Assembly (NCBI RefSeq): GCF_000482325.1 | Contig: NZ_AXVA01000005.1 | Location: 199,653-263,652 of the forward strand | Length of the DNA stretch: 64,000 bases | Direction: 5' to 3' | From: Bacillus sp. UNC438CL73TsuS30 | Lineage (GTDB): Bacteria; Bacillota; Bacilli; Bacillales; Cytobacillaceae | Part shown: piece by piece, positions 29,883-38,252 of the stretch | Position numbering within the stretch: the first letter of the stretch is position 1 | Layout: each line of letters starts with the position of its first letter | Notes under the pieces: model-generated | Database searches by the model: none | What the model saw: only the letters and a program-made list of their open reading frames with translations | What the model was told of the DNA's origin: nothing | Made by a program: the position numbers and the translations under genes

Positions 29883-31202
29883 ATGTTTGCAACCTATCAA
29901 GAAGCCCTTGACTGGATCCATGCTAGGCTAAGACTTGGAATCAAGCCTGGTTTAAAAAGAATGGAATGGATGATGGACAAGCTGGGGCATCCAGAAAATA
30001 AATTAAAAACAATTCATATTGGCGGGACGAACGGTAAAGGATCGACGGTCACCTTTTTGCGTTCGATGCTTCAAGAACAGGGATACAAAGTCGGAACCTT
30101 TACATCTCCTTATATTGAGCAGTTTAATGAACGGATTAGCATCAATGGAAAACCAATCGGTGATGATGAATTATTGCAACTTGCAAATGTTATTCGCCCA
30201 CTCTCCGATGAATTAGAGGAAACAGAGCTTGGCGGTCCGACAGAGTTTGAAGTGATTACGGCTATGTCTTTTTATTATTTTGCTGAAATAAATCCGGTAG
30301 ATATTGCCCTTTATGAAGTAGGGCTTGGCGGCCGCTTTGATTCAACGAATGTAATCTTGCCGATTGCTTCGATTATAACGAATATTGGACTCGATCATAC
30401 CAGTATTTTAGGGGATACTTATGAGGAAATTGCCTTTGAAAAGGCGGGAATTATTAAAACTCAAACCCCTATTTTTACTGCAGTAAAACATCCTGGAGCA
30501 TTAAATGTGATTGAAGAGCAGGCCAGGCAAAAAGATGCGCCGATTTATCGTCTTAGCGAGGAATTTACAATCAGCGGTCATCAGTCGGTTTCGAAAGGTG
30601 AAATCTTTTCAATGAAAAATGCCTTTGATTCATTGGGGGAAATTGAAATCAGTATGATTGGCAAACACCAAACCGAAAATGCCGCTCTGGCTATTACATC
30701 CGCTCAATATTTAAATCAAAAGGGATTGATTTCAATCACCGATCAGTCCATCAGAGCGGGATTAAAAAAGGCATATTGGCCGGGAAGATTTGAGATTCTT
30801 TCGGAAATGCCGTTAGTTATTATTGACGGTGCGCATAATGATGAAGGAATTGCCGCGCTTGTTAACGAGTTAACTAACCGATACTCAGATCGAAACATCC
30901 ACATTGTCTTTGCTGCATTAAAGGATAAAAAGTTTGATAAAATGATTGAACAACTTGACTCAGTTGCCGTCCGTATTTCATTCGTTTCATTTGATTATCC
31001 GCGAGCGGCAACTTCTCAGGACTTATATGAAAAAAGCCAATCGAAAAAAAAGGAAATCGTGGGAAATTGGCAGGTGTATTTAAATGAAGCCATTCATACT
31101 ATTCAACAGGATTGTTTACTAGTTGTGACTGGATCGCTTTATTTTATTTCCGAAGCTAAACCATTATTGTGTAAATACTTAAATAGGGCAAATTCTTTGT
31201 AA
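29883..31202 (+). CDS. folC: Folylpolyglutamate synthase / dihydrofolate synthase
   Basis: FolC adds glutamate to dihydropteroate and extends the polyglutamate tail of folates. It belongs to the Mur ligase superfamily. The P-loop is GGTNGKGS (47-54), and the FTSPYIEQFNERISING and YEVGLGGRFDSTN blocks are typical. The start chosen is ATG 29883, with ACGGGGTG upstream; a GTG at 29874 in the same frame would overlap that site. Length is 439 aa. The gene closes at a bidirectional terminator facing the minor pilin genes. Confidence 0.95.
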   Translation: MFATYQEALDWIHARLRLGIKPGLKRMEWMMDKLGHPENKLKTIHIGGTNGKGSTVTFLRSMLQEQGYKVGTFTSPYIEQFNERISINGKPIGDDELLQLANVIRPLSDELEETELGGPTEFEVITAMSFYYFAEINPVDIALYEVGLGGRFDSTNVILPIASIITNIGLDHTSILGDTYEEIAFEKAGIIKTQTPIFTAVKHPGALNVIEEQARQKDAPIYRLSEEFTISGHQSVSKGEIFSMKNAFDSLGEIEISMIGKHQTENAALAITSAQYLNQKGLISITDQSIRAGLKKAYWPGRFEILSEMPLVIIDGAHNDEGIAALVNELTNRYSDRNIHIVFAALKDKKFDKMIEQLDSVAVRISFVSFDYPRAATSQDLYEKSQSKKKEIVGNWQVYLNEAIHTIQQDCLLVVTGSLYFISEAKPLLCKYLNRANSL

Positions 31203-31209
31203 TAAAAGG

Positions 31210-31245
31210 AAAAACCAGCCAGATTTTTTCTGACTGGTTTTTTCT
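31210..31245. terminator. Bidirectional terminator, folC and minor pilin operon
   Basis: AAAACCAGCCAG pairs with CTGACTGGTTTT with one mismatch. A/T runs on both sides suit both converging transcripts. Confidence 0.8.
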
Positions 31246-31255
31246 ATTTCATAAA

Positions 31256-32185
31256 TTAATATATGACCGATACTCCATTATTTGCATCGATATACCAGTC
31301 GGCATTTGAATTTGAACAAGTATTCGTAAAATACTTGGTAAAGTCGTTATAGGATTGTAATTTACCATTTGAATCCAATGTATAAATATTTCCCTTTATA
31401 CAAATACTGGCTTTTCCCACGAATTTATCAATCCGCGGTGCTCCGCTTAGAAAAATCGCATCGCCATTAACCGTAATATTTGTAATTCCGTTCATTGAAT
31501 TAATGGTGTTAAAAATTGCTGTGTTCGTAACATTAACAATAGAATTTCCATCTAATTCCAATGAGTTGAAATTGGCATTGTTATAGACCAATAGACTCGT
31601 ATTTCCCACAAGAGTAACTTTTCCGGTATAGGAAACGGAATCATCATAGGTGGCATCTTTGTTAAGTTTAACTTCGCTGTCAGTTATTTGATACTTAAAT
31701 GTATTAGGATCTGGAGGGCTTTGGCCATCTCTTGTCCTTTTTGTTACGATGATGCTGCCTTTTAAGGTGGAACTTTGTTTAGCAGCTGTATTTCCAGTAC
31801 TATTAAAAGCAATGACAACTTGATTATTTCCAGAACAAGTAATCGTTGGCAATGCTGATATTTGGTAATTATTAAATCCTTCTATGGGTTTGGATTGATA
31901 ATATTCTTTTGTTTGATCATTTAGCAGTTTAGAAAATTCAGTACAAAATGTAGTGGAATTGTTATTTGCAAGAGCAGTCTTTGCTGTGGGAATAAGATTA
32001 TTGCTAATATTTTGAAAAAATGTTACGCCCATTTCAGCAAGATCAGTAGCCTTATTCTGATTGTCAGTTTTACTAAGCTGCTTACCTGCGGTCATAACTG
32101 AACTACTTAATGCAAGCCCTAATATCATCATTAAAGAAACAATAACCATTACAAGAATTAACGTATACCCTTTTTCATTATTAAT
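31256..32185 (-). CDS. PilX/GspK-like minor pilin, probable ATT start
   Basis: The reading frame upstream of the first ATG (32149) encodes NNEKG-YTLILVMV, a class III prepilin leader cut after KG. ATG 32149 would delete it. No ATG, GTG or TTG lies in frame between ATG 32149 and the stop TAA at 32210-32212. ATT at 32183-32185 lies 8 nt after GAGGGGG and is the best start, giving 309 aa. Mature residue 5 is Leu, not the usual Glu, as in tip pseudopilins of the GspK class. The C-terminal half holds repetitive beta-strand-like Asn/Thr-rich sequence (VTLVGNTSLLVYNN...), perhaps an adhesive tip. It is last of three co-directional pilin genes. Confidence 0.72.
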   Translation of the reverse strand: MNNEKGYTLILVMVIVSLMMILGLALSSSVMTAGKQLSKTDNQNKATDLAEMGVTFFQNISNNLIPTAKTALANNNSTTFCTEFSKLLNDQTKEYYQSKPIEGFNNYQISALPTITCSGNNQVVIAFNSTGNTAAKQSSTLKGSIIVTKRTRDGQSPPDPNTFKYQITDSEVKLNKDATYDDSVSYTGKVTLVGNTSLLVYNNANFNSLELDGNSIVNVTNTAIFNTINSMNGITNITVNGDAIFLSGAPRIDKFVGKASICIKGNIYTLDSNGKLQSYNDFTKYFTNTCSNSNADWYIDANNGVSVIY

Positions 32186-32198
32186 AGTTGTCGCCCCC

Positions 32199-32645
32199 TC
32201 AATACTTTTTTATTCTAGTATCTATCTTAAAAGTATCACCTTGTTCATTTTTTAATTCAATATAGACACTAACGTTTTTGGTTGTAGATAAATCAATTAA
32301 AATGGAATTAGAATCAGTTAGTTCACTTGATATAGGTATATTATTTATTAAAAATTTATTCACCAAGTTTTTCTTTACTAATTGGTTGTTAGCCGATGGA
32401 GTTCCTATCAAATAATACCCAGAACTCGAATCACATTTAATGGTATAAGAGACTTGATGTAGGTGGTAACTTTTTATGGTAGATACAATAAGATTAGCTT
32501 GTTGTTCCAGATCGGTTTTTTTTGAGATTTTTTGGTAGTTTTTATTTACTCCTAAGAAAACAACAAAAATTAAAAGTGAAATGATTCCTAGTATAACAAG
32601 TGTAGCTAATACCTCCACTAATGTTACTCCTTTTTCATCCTTCAT
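32199..32645 (-). CDS. Minor pilin with type IV prepilin leader (PilW/GspJ-like)
   Basis: A 148-aa protein starting MKDEKG-VTLVEVLATLVILGIISLLIFVVF. This is a prepilin leader cut after EKG, with Glu5 and a hydrophobic assembly helix. The remainder is a small globular domain of low similarity to known families. It would be processed by the prepilin peptidase encoded at 40052 and inserted in the pilus or its priming complex. The next gene starts within 15 nt of its stop and the previous one ends 4 nt before it, so the three pilins form one operon. Confidence 0.85.
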   Translation of the reverse strand: MKDEKGVTLVEVLATLVILGIISLLIFVVFLGVNKNYQKISKKTDLEQQANLIVSTIKSYHLHQVSYTIKCDSSSGYYLIGTPSANNQLVKKNLVNKFLINNIPISSELTDSNSILIDLSTTKNVSVYIELKNEQGDTFKIDTRIKKY

Positions 32646-32649
32646 GGTC

Positions 32650-33108
32650 TTATCTCTCTTTCCGAATATACGTATAAGTTTCAGATTTGTTTTTTTGATT
32701 ACTTGGATCTTGTACTATAATTTTAAATTGGATTAAATTTGCTGGGGTATTAAGGTTTGTGATGACCCCGGTAACGGTATAATCACTTGTGTAAGTGGTT
32801 TTAACAGGTTGACTATTGTTTATTAATTGATTAATTACTCCTAAATCAACTGTTATTGTATTTGTACCTGTCGTAATGGAAGAGGTTGCTGGTGTTGCAG
32901 CTAAATCAGATTTGCTAATGTCCTTAATCAGATTAATAAATTTTTGTGCAGTTTGAACAGTCCCAAGCTTCTGTTCATTTTTTTTAGTAAATATTGCCGA
33001 TTGGGTAAAAAAGCCCATAAAAGAAGTTAGTATAATAGAAAGTAATACAATAGACACAAGGATTTCTATTAAGGTTAGTCCTTTTTGACTTTGGAAATTT
33101 TCTTTCAT
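32650..33108 (-). CDS. Minor pilin with type IV prepilin leader (PilV/GspI-like)
   Basis: A 152-aa protein starting MKENFQSQKG-LTLIEILVSIVLLSIILTSFMGFF. This is a prepilin leader cut after QKG, with Glu5 present and a long hydrophobic helix. The C-terminal domain is Thr/Asn-rich with predicted strands ending in YTYIRKER. GGCGGAG stands before the ATG on the minus strand. It is the first gene of the minor pilin operon, divergent from the plus-strand pilus genes. Confidence 0.87.
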   Translation of the reverse strand: MKENFQSQKGLTLIEILVSIVLLSIILTSFMGFFTQSAIFTKKNEQKLGTVQTAQKFINLIKDISKSDLAATPATSSITTGTNTITVDLGVINQLINNSQPVKTTYTSDYTVTGVITNLNTPANLIQFKIIVQDPSNQKNKSETYTYIRKER

Positions 33109-33269
33109 AAAAAAATTCTCCGCCTTCTTTTAAAATACATAAGAGTATTATACAATATTTTGTAGGTGATTTTTGTCTAATTTTTGAAGAAAACAACAAA
33201 AAAATATATACTTTGAAATAATTTGTAGTTTAATAGTATGCAAGTACTATATTAAATGGGAGTGATTAA
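33109..33269. promoter_or_regulatory. Divergent promoter region of the pilus locus
   Basis: A 161-bp very AT-rich gap between the minus-strand minor pilins and the plus-strand genes. A TATAAT -10 reads on the minus strand at 33152-33147, without a clear -35. On the plus strand TTGAAA (33213-33218) and TAGTAT (33234-33239) are only 15 bp apart. The repeat AGTACTAT/ATAGTATG surrounds it. Direction-specific starts cannot be fixed from sequence. Confidence 0.45.
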
Positions 33270-34118
33270 ATGCAAACAATTATTTGGGCCTTTGGTTCTA
33301 TGATTGTTCTTTTACTAGTTCTAATCTTTTTGCCACTTGGCTTTACATTAAAAGGAAAGGTTTCTATCGTTATGGCAAGTTTTGTTATTTCTCTAGGGGG
33401 GCTAGTAGCTAGCAATACATTTTCTCTCCCCTTAATTGCAGTATTGTTAATTGGACTTATCTTTTTTACAGCTTATTTGTTAGAACATAGAGCCGGTCGC
33501 ATTCTTTATGCTGAAGATCAATCACATGAAGAAAAGTATTTTGATTTAATAGATAATGGAAATTCCTCAGAAGTTTTCAATGTGGAAATAGCAAAAGTTT
33601 CTAAATTTCAGGAACTTAATGCATTAGAAAGTGGAGAACCTACCGTACTAAACAAAGTGGATGAAACAATAAGTGAAGAGGCTTTGACTTTTACATCAAC
33701 AATAGAGGAAACAGGAAATGAAGAGGTTTCTGAAATGTTAGGTGAGGATACTTCTCTCTTGCTAAAAGATGAGGCAGAACAAATGGGGAGTTTTCATGAA
33801 GAAGAACTTGAAATAGATGAAAACTATTTTTTGGCAGTTGATAATGATTTAAGTCTTGATGAAGTTAAAGAAGACATTTCAAATAACGATGAGAGTTATT
33901 TATCTGACATAGAAAATTTATTGATAGAAAATTTAGAAGATGCATTTAAAGAAGAAAAAAACGAAGGGCATCTTGAAGAAAATGAAAAAGCTAAGATTAG
34001 CATGCTTGAACTTGATGAATTAAAACCTTTAGATTATTTATATGCCGCAAAAGAAGTTGCAAGTGGGATTGATGAAGAAAATGAAAGAACAGAGATAGAG
34101 AAATTATTGCAAAAGTAA
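33270..34118 (+). CDS. Membrane protein with long acidic tail, unknown function (pilus locus)
   Basis: The 282-aa protein begins with three hydrophobic segments (about 3-25, 31-51, 54-72). A long, strongly acidic Glu/Asp/Leu-rich region follows (75-282), with no recognised domain and probably disordered or helical. ATG 33270 follows GGGAGTGA. It is the first plus-strand gene of the pilus cluster and lies 53 bp before the VanW gene. A pilus assembly or regulatory role is inferred only from this position. No homologue is known to me. Confidence 0.7.
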   Translation: MQTIIWAFGSMIVLLLVLIFLPLGFTLKGKVSIVMASFVISLGGLVASNTFSLPLIAVLLIGLIFFTAYLLEHRAGRILYAEDQSHEEKYFDLIDNGNSSEVFNVEIAKVSKFQELNALESGEPTVLNKVDETISEEALTFTSTIEETGNEEVSEMLGEDTSLLLKDEAEQMGSFHEEELEIDENYFLAVDNDLSLDEVKEDISNNDESYLSDIENLLIENLEDAFKEEKNEGHLEENEKAKISMLELDELKPLDYLYAAKEVASGIDEENERTEIEKLLQK

Positions 34119-34171
34119 AAATTTCTACCAAAACTTTATTATTTAAATAGGTAGAGAGGAAGGCGGAAAAT

Positions 34172-35506
34172 GTGGGTAAAAATCAGCAAATGATCAAATT
34201 ATTTGTTGTACTGTTCTTCAGTACCGCATTTATTTTTAGTTTTTCCCATTATGGTGCTCTAGCATTTGAAAATTTTTCAAACCCGGATGGAAAATATTCA
34301 AATGGAACCACTATCGGAGGAATAGATATTTCCGGAAAATCCCAAAGTGAAGTCGTTGATTTATTAAATAACCACTATACTGATTGGTTAAAGAATTCAA
34401 AGGTAAATCTGCAGTATACTGAAAAAATTGCTCCGTTTGATTTAAAGGATTATAAATTTGATTCTGCTACAACTATTAGTTCGATAAAGGATGGGCAAAG
34501 TAATTCATTATTCGTGACGATTGATAAAGCTCAAGTAGAAGAGCAACTCCAAATTAATTTTCCACAAGTGAATAGCAAGGATATTGATGTAGATAAACTT
34601 ACGAAAAGTTTATCGGATACTGCATCAAAATTAGAAGTAGGTACTTTTAATTTTAATTTATATAATGATTATTTGTTAGCTGGTACTCATGAAAAAAATG
34701 CAGTAATTAGTAAGGAAATCCTAAAATTAACTGACGTTCCTGTTGACCTGCCTGATTTGGTAAATCAAATATCTAAAATTGAAATTCATGGACAATCTAC
34801 TTTTTCAATTTTAGAATTTGCCAAGAAACATCATATTGAAAATTTTTCTTCACTTAATATAATGGTAACTGGCTTCTATCAATCAATTTTACCTACTAAT
34901 TTTTTAATTGTAGAAAGAAATATTAGTAGTAAACTTCCAAGCTATGCCACTTTGGGGAATGAAGCAAGGGTTGGAGTTAAGACAAATTCTGATTTAATTA
35001 TTGAAAATCCAAATCAAGGGAATTTTACTTTGGAATATAAATTGGATGATAAACGTCTGATTGTAACCTTAAAAGGTGAAAGGTTTATGTATTCCTATAA
35101 AATTAGTAAAAAGAATAAACAGGATTTAAAGCCGAAAACGATTTTACAATATAGTCCGCTTCTTCTTGCAGGGCAATCAAAGATTCAAACCCAAGGAAAA
35201 AATGGTCATATGGTTAAAGTTTATCGTGAAGTTTATGAGGGTGAAAAGTTAGTTAAAACAAATTTAATTTCCGATGATTACTATCCACCAATTTTTCAGG
35301 TAGAAGTACACGGTTTGTCGGGGAGTACACAGGATGCCGAACAATCTACTAATAATGGTGGAACCAAAAATACCAGTGATAATATCCAATCAGGAACGGG
35401 TACAACAGATGATACGAATGGCAATCCAACCAAGGCAACCGATTCAACTCAGAACAGCTCAAACGATAGCAACCTTTGGGGGAAACCAAATGAGCAACCA
35501 AAATAA
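34172..35506 (+). CDS. VanW-family exported protein with PGB4/G5-like domains
   Basis: An N-terminal signal or anchor segment (about 8-30) leads to an extracellular protein of 444 aa. GGIDISGKSQSEVVDLL (about 49-65) matches the peptidoglycan-binding PGB4 domain next to VanW. The stretch TNFLIVERNISSKLPSYATLGNEARV resembles the VanW domain. KVYREVYEGEKLVKTNLISDDYYPP resembles a G5 domain. The tail (from about 385) is Asn/Ser/Thr/Gly-rich and probably disordered. The start is GTG 34172. It lies between the unknown membrane protein and pilB, and could let the pilus pass or hold the cell wall. Confidence 0.8.
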   Translation: MGKNQQMIKLFVVLFFSTAFIFSFSHYGALAFENFSNPDGKYSNGTTIGGIDISGKSQSEVVDLLNNHYTDWLKNSKVNLQYTEKIAPFDLKDYKFDSATTISSIKDGQSNSLFVTIDKAQVEEQLQINFPQVNSKDIDVDKLTKSLSDTASKLEVGTFNFNLYNDYLLAGTHEKNAVISKEILKLTDVPVDLPDLVNQISKIEIHGQSTFSILEFAKKHHIENFSSLNIMVTGFYQSILPTNFLIVERNISSKLPSYATLGNEARVGVKTNSDLIIENPNQGNFTLEYKLDDKRLIVTLKGERFMYSYKISKKNKQDLKPKTILQYSPLLLAGQSKIQTQGKNGHMVKVYREVYEGEKLVKTNLISDDYYPPIFQVEVHGLSGSTQDAEQSTNNGGTKNTSDNIQSGTGTTDDTNGNPTKATDSTQNSSNDSNLWGKPNEQPK

Positions 35507-35529
35507 TGTAGACAAAGCAGGGATGTAAA

Positions 35530-37191
35530 ATGAAGCAAGTAAGAAAACGACTTGGCGATTTATTAATCGAAGAAGGGTTAATTACTGATGAACAGCTTCA
35601 AAACACATTAAAAGAAAAAAATTCAAACCAAAAACTTGGAGAAGCCCTTGTTCAAAGAGGCTTAATCACTGAGCAGCAATTAATTGAAGTGCTGGAATAC
35701 CAACTTGGAATTCCGCATATCAGCTTAACTCAATATCCATTTGATACAAATATTTTCTCACTTGTAGCGAAAGAAACTGCAAGAAGGAATCTAATTATCC
35801 CTTTAAAAAAGGATGGCAATAAGCTTTATATAGCAATGGTCGATCCGATGGATTTCATTGTGATGGATGATTTAAGGCTCTCAACCGGATTTCAAATTGA
35901 AGCTGCAATTGCTACTAAAGATGATATCTTAAAAGCGATTAATAAATATTATGATGTTGACGATGGTTTGGATGAATTGCTCGATGAATTGCCACAAACG
36001 GAGAGGGGACGGAACGATGACGTCACCGATCTTAATTCTCCAATTGTTAAGCTTGTGAATCAGATTTTGACTAATGCAGTAATCCAAAAGGCAAGTGATA
36101 TACACATCGATCCACAGGAAACGAAAATTGTTGTTCGCTACCGTATTGACGGGGTATTACGCAATGATCGGGTATTACCGCGCCATATGCAAAGTGTTTT
36201 AACAGCAAGGATTAAAATTATGTCTAACCTTGACATTACTGAACATCGCATTCCGCAGGATGGGCGGATTAAATTAAATCTTGAATTTCATCCTATTGAC
36301 CTTCGAGTCTCAACACTGCCAACTGTTTACGGTGAAAAGATTGTAATGCGGCTGCTCGATATGAGTTCAGCATTAAATGATATAAATAAACTTGGATTTA
36401 ATGCGCTGAATTTAAAAAGGTTTGGAGAATTAATCGATAATCCAACAGGGATTGTGCTTATTACTGGTCCAACTGGATCAGGTAAATCCTCTACTTTGTA
36501 TGCAGCACTTAATAAGATGAACAGTGAAGAAGTCAATATTATTACGATTGAAGACCCAGTTGAATACCAACTTGAAGGTATTAACCAAATTCAAGTGAAC
36601 CAAAATGTCGGAATGACCTTTGCGGCTGGATTGCGATCGATTCTGCGTCAAGACCCAAATATCATCATGGTCGGAGAAATACGTGATAAGGAAACCGCAG
36701 AAGTGGCGATTCGGGCTTCGTTAACAGGTCACTTAGTCTTAAGTACTTTGCATACCAATGATTCAATTGGAACAGTAACAAGGCTGATCGATATGGGTGT
36801 AGAGCCATTTATGGTGGCTTCATCCTTATCAGGTGTTGTAGCACAACGGCTTGTTAGAAAGATTTGTCGGGATTGCATGGAGATCCATGAACCATCGAAG
36901 CGGGAAATTGAGATTTTTGGAAGACGTGGAATAAAAATTGAAAAGATTCATCGTGGTAAAGGCTGTTCCTTCTGCAATATGACGGGCTATAAGGGAAGGA
37001 TTGCCCTTCATGAAGTATTGGTAATTAACGAAGAAATGAAACGATGCATCATGAATGGTGAAACATTTCAAAAGTTAAAAGAATTAGCAAGGAAAAGTAA
37101 GACGATCTTTTTAATGGATGATGGCTTACTAAAGGTAAAGCAAGGACTCACAACAACTGAAGAAGTATTACGAGTAGCAACTCTTGAATAG
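35530..37191 (+). CDS. pilB: PilB, type IV pilus extension ATPase
   Basis: PilB is the hexameric GspE/PilB ATPase that drives pilin polymerisation at the inner face of the membrane. The N-terminal MshEN-type domain (RLGDLLIEEGLITDEQL) resembles the c-di-GMP-binding fold, though binding residues were not checked. Walker A is GPTGSGKSS (about 312-320). The Asp box and Walker B (IIMVGEIRDKETAEVAIRASLTGHLVLSTLHTND) follow. A four-cysteine zinc site (CRDC...CSFC, about 445-480) is complete. Length is 553 aa. PilT begins 11 bp downstream. Confidence 0.96.
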   Translation: MKQVRKRLGDLLIEEGLITDEQLQNTLKEKNSNQKLGEALVQRGLITEQQLIEVLEYQLGIPHISLTQYPFDTNIFSLVAKETARRNLIIPLKKDGNKLYIAMVDPMDFIVMDDLRLSTGFQIEAAIATKDDILKAINKYYDVDDGLDELLDELPQTERGRNDDVTDLNSPIVKLVNQILTNAVIQKASDIHIDPQETKIVVRYRIDGVLRNDRVLPRHMQSVLTARIKIMSNLDITEHRIPQDGRIKLNLEFHPIDLRVSTLPTVYGEKIVMRLLDMSSALNDINKLGFNALNLKRFGELIDNPTGIVLITGPTGSGKSSTLYAALNKMNSEEVNIITIEDPVEYQLEGINQIQVNQNVGMTFAAGLRSILRQDPNIIMVGEIRDKETAEVAIRASLTGHLVLSTLHTNDSIGTVTRLIDMGVEPFMVASSLSGVVAQRLVRKICRDCMEIHEPSKREIEIFGRRGIKIEKIHRGKGCSFCNMTGYKGRIALHEVLVINEEMKRCIMNGETFQKLKELARKSKTIFLMDDGLLKVKQGLTTTEEVLRVATLE

Positions 37192-37202
37192 GAGTAGTGG
37201 AA

Positions 37203-38252
37203 ATGAAAGATAAAATTGACCAAATACTAAGAGCTGCGATTGAATATAAGGCATCCGATGTACATTTAACCGTAGGTGTTCCACCGATTTTTCGAATTCA
37301 TGGTGATTTAAGACGGTATGGGCAGGATAAACTGCTTCCTGATGATACGGAAGGAATGGCAAAAGCGATAATCCCGGAACATTTGTGGAATGCATTTAAG
37401 GAAAAGGGGGATCTTGACTTTTCCTATGGGGTACCGGGAATATCTCGTTTTCGTGTCAATGCTTTTCATCAGCGAAAGAGTGTTTCAATCGCATTAAGGA
37501 CCGTCGCCTCGAAAACACCAACGATTGAAGAGTTGGACTTGCCTGAAATTATTACAAAATTAGTTGAAAAACCACAAGGATTAATTCTTGTTACGGGACC
37601 TACCGGTAGCGGTAAGTCAACCACTCTTGCATCGATGATTGATTATATGAACAGGACAATGAGAAAGCACATTATTACGCTTGAAGACCCAATCGAATAT
37701 CTTCATAAACATGGAAATTCTATTATTGATCAGCGCGAAGTAGGATTTGATACAAATTCCTATGCAAGTGGATTAAAAGGTGCACTTCGTCAGGACCCAG
37801 ATGTCATTCTTGTCGGTGAGATGCGTGACCTTGAAACAATGGGTATCGCCATTACGGCTGCGGAAACAGGGCACCTAGTCCTTGGTACTCTCCATACTTC
37901 TAGTGCTCCAACCACAATCAACAGGATAATTGACGTTTTCCCGCCTGCACAACAGACGCAAATTCGAATTCAGTTAGCCTCTGTTTTAGTTGGAGTTATT
38001 TCACAGCGTTTATTTCCTACAGTTGATAAAAAAGGAAGAAAAGCGGCGACAGAGATTTTAGTTAACAATCCGGCAATTGCAAATCTTATTCGGAATGAAA
38101 AAGTTCACCAAATCCAAAGTACGATGCAAACCTCCCGTGCCCAGGGAATGCATACGCTTGAAATGAGTATTCGAGAGTTGCTTGATCGAAATCTTATTCA
38201 AATGGAAGCGGCAACAAAGTACTTACAAGAAAAGATGATCTTGGATGCCTAG
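37203..38252 (+). CDS. pilT: PilT, type IV pilus retraction ATPase
   Basis: PilT is the hexameric motor that depolymerises pili and powers twitching, adhesion or DNA pulling. Motifs are the N-terminal ASDVHLTVGVPPIFRIHGDL, Walker A GPTGSGKST (about 131-139), the Asp box TLEDPIEYLH, Walker B DVILVGEMRDLET and the His box GHLVLGTLHTSSAPTTINRIIDVFP. AIANLIRNEKVHQI near the C-terminus matches the PilT AIRNLIRE motif. ATG 37203 lies 8 nt after AGGAG; GTG 37197 is two codons earlier in frame. Length is 349 aa. It overlaps pilC by 8 nt. Confidence 0.96.
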   Translation: MKDKIDQILRAAIEYKASDVHLTVGVPPIFRIHGDLRRYGQDKLLPDDTEGMAKAIIPEHLWNAFKEKGDLDFSYGVPGISRFRVNAFHQRKSVSIALRTVASKTPTIEELDLPEIITKLVEKPQGLILVTGPTGSGKSTTLASMIDYMNRTMRKHIITLEDPIEYLHKHGNSIIDQREVGFDTNSYASGLKGALRQDPDVILVGEMRDLETMGIAITAAETGHLVLGTLHTSSAPTTINRIIDVFPPAQQTQIRIQLASVLVGVISQRLFPTVDKKGRKAATEILVNNPAIANLIRNEKVHQIQSTMQTSRAQGMHTLEMSIRELLDRNLIQMEAATKYLQEKMILDA

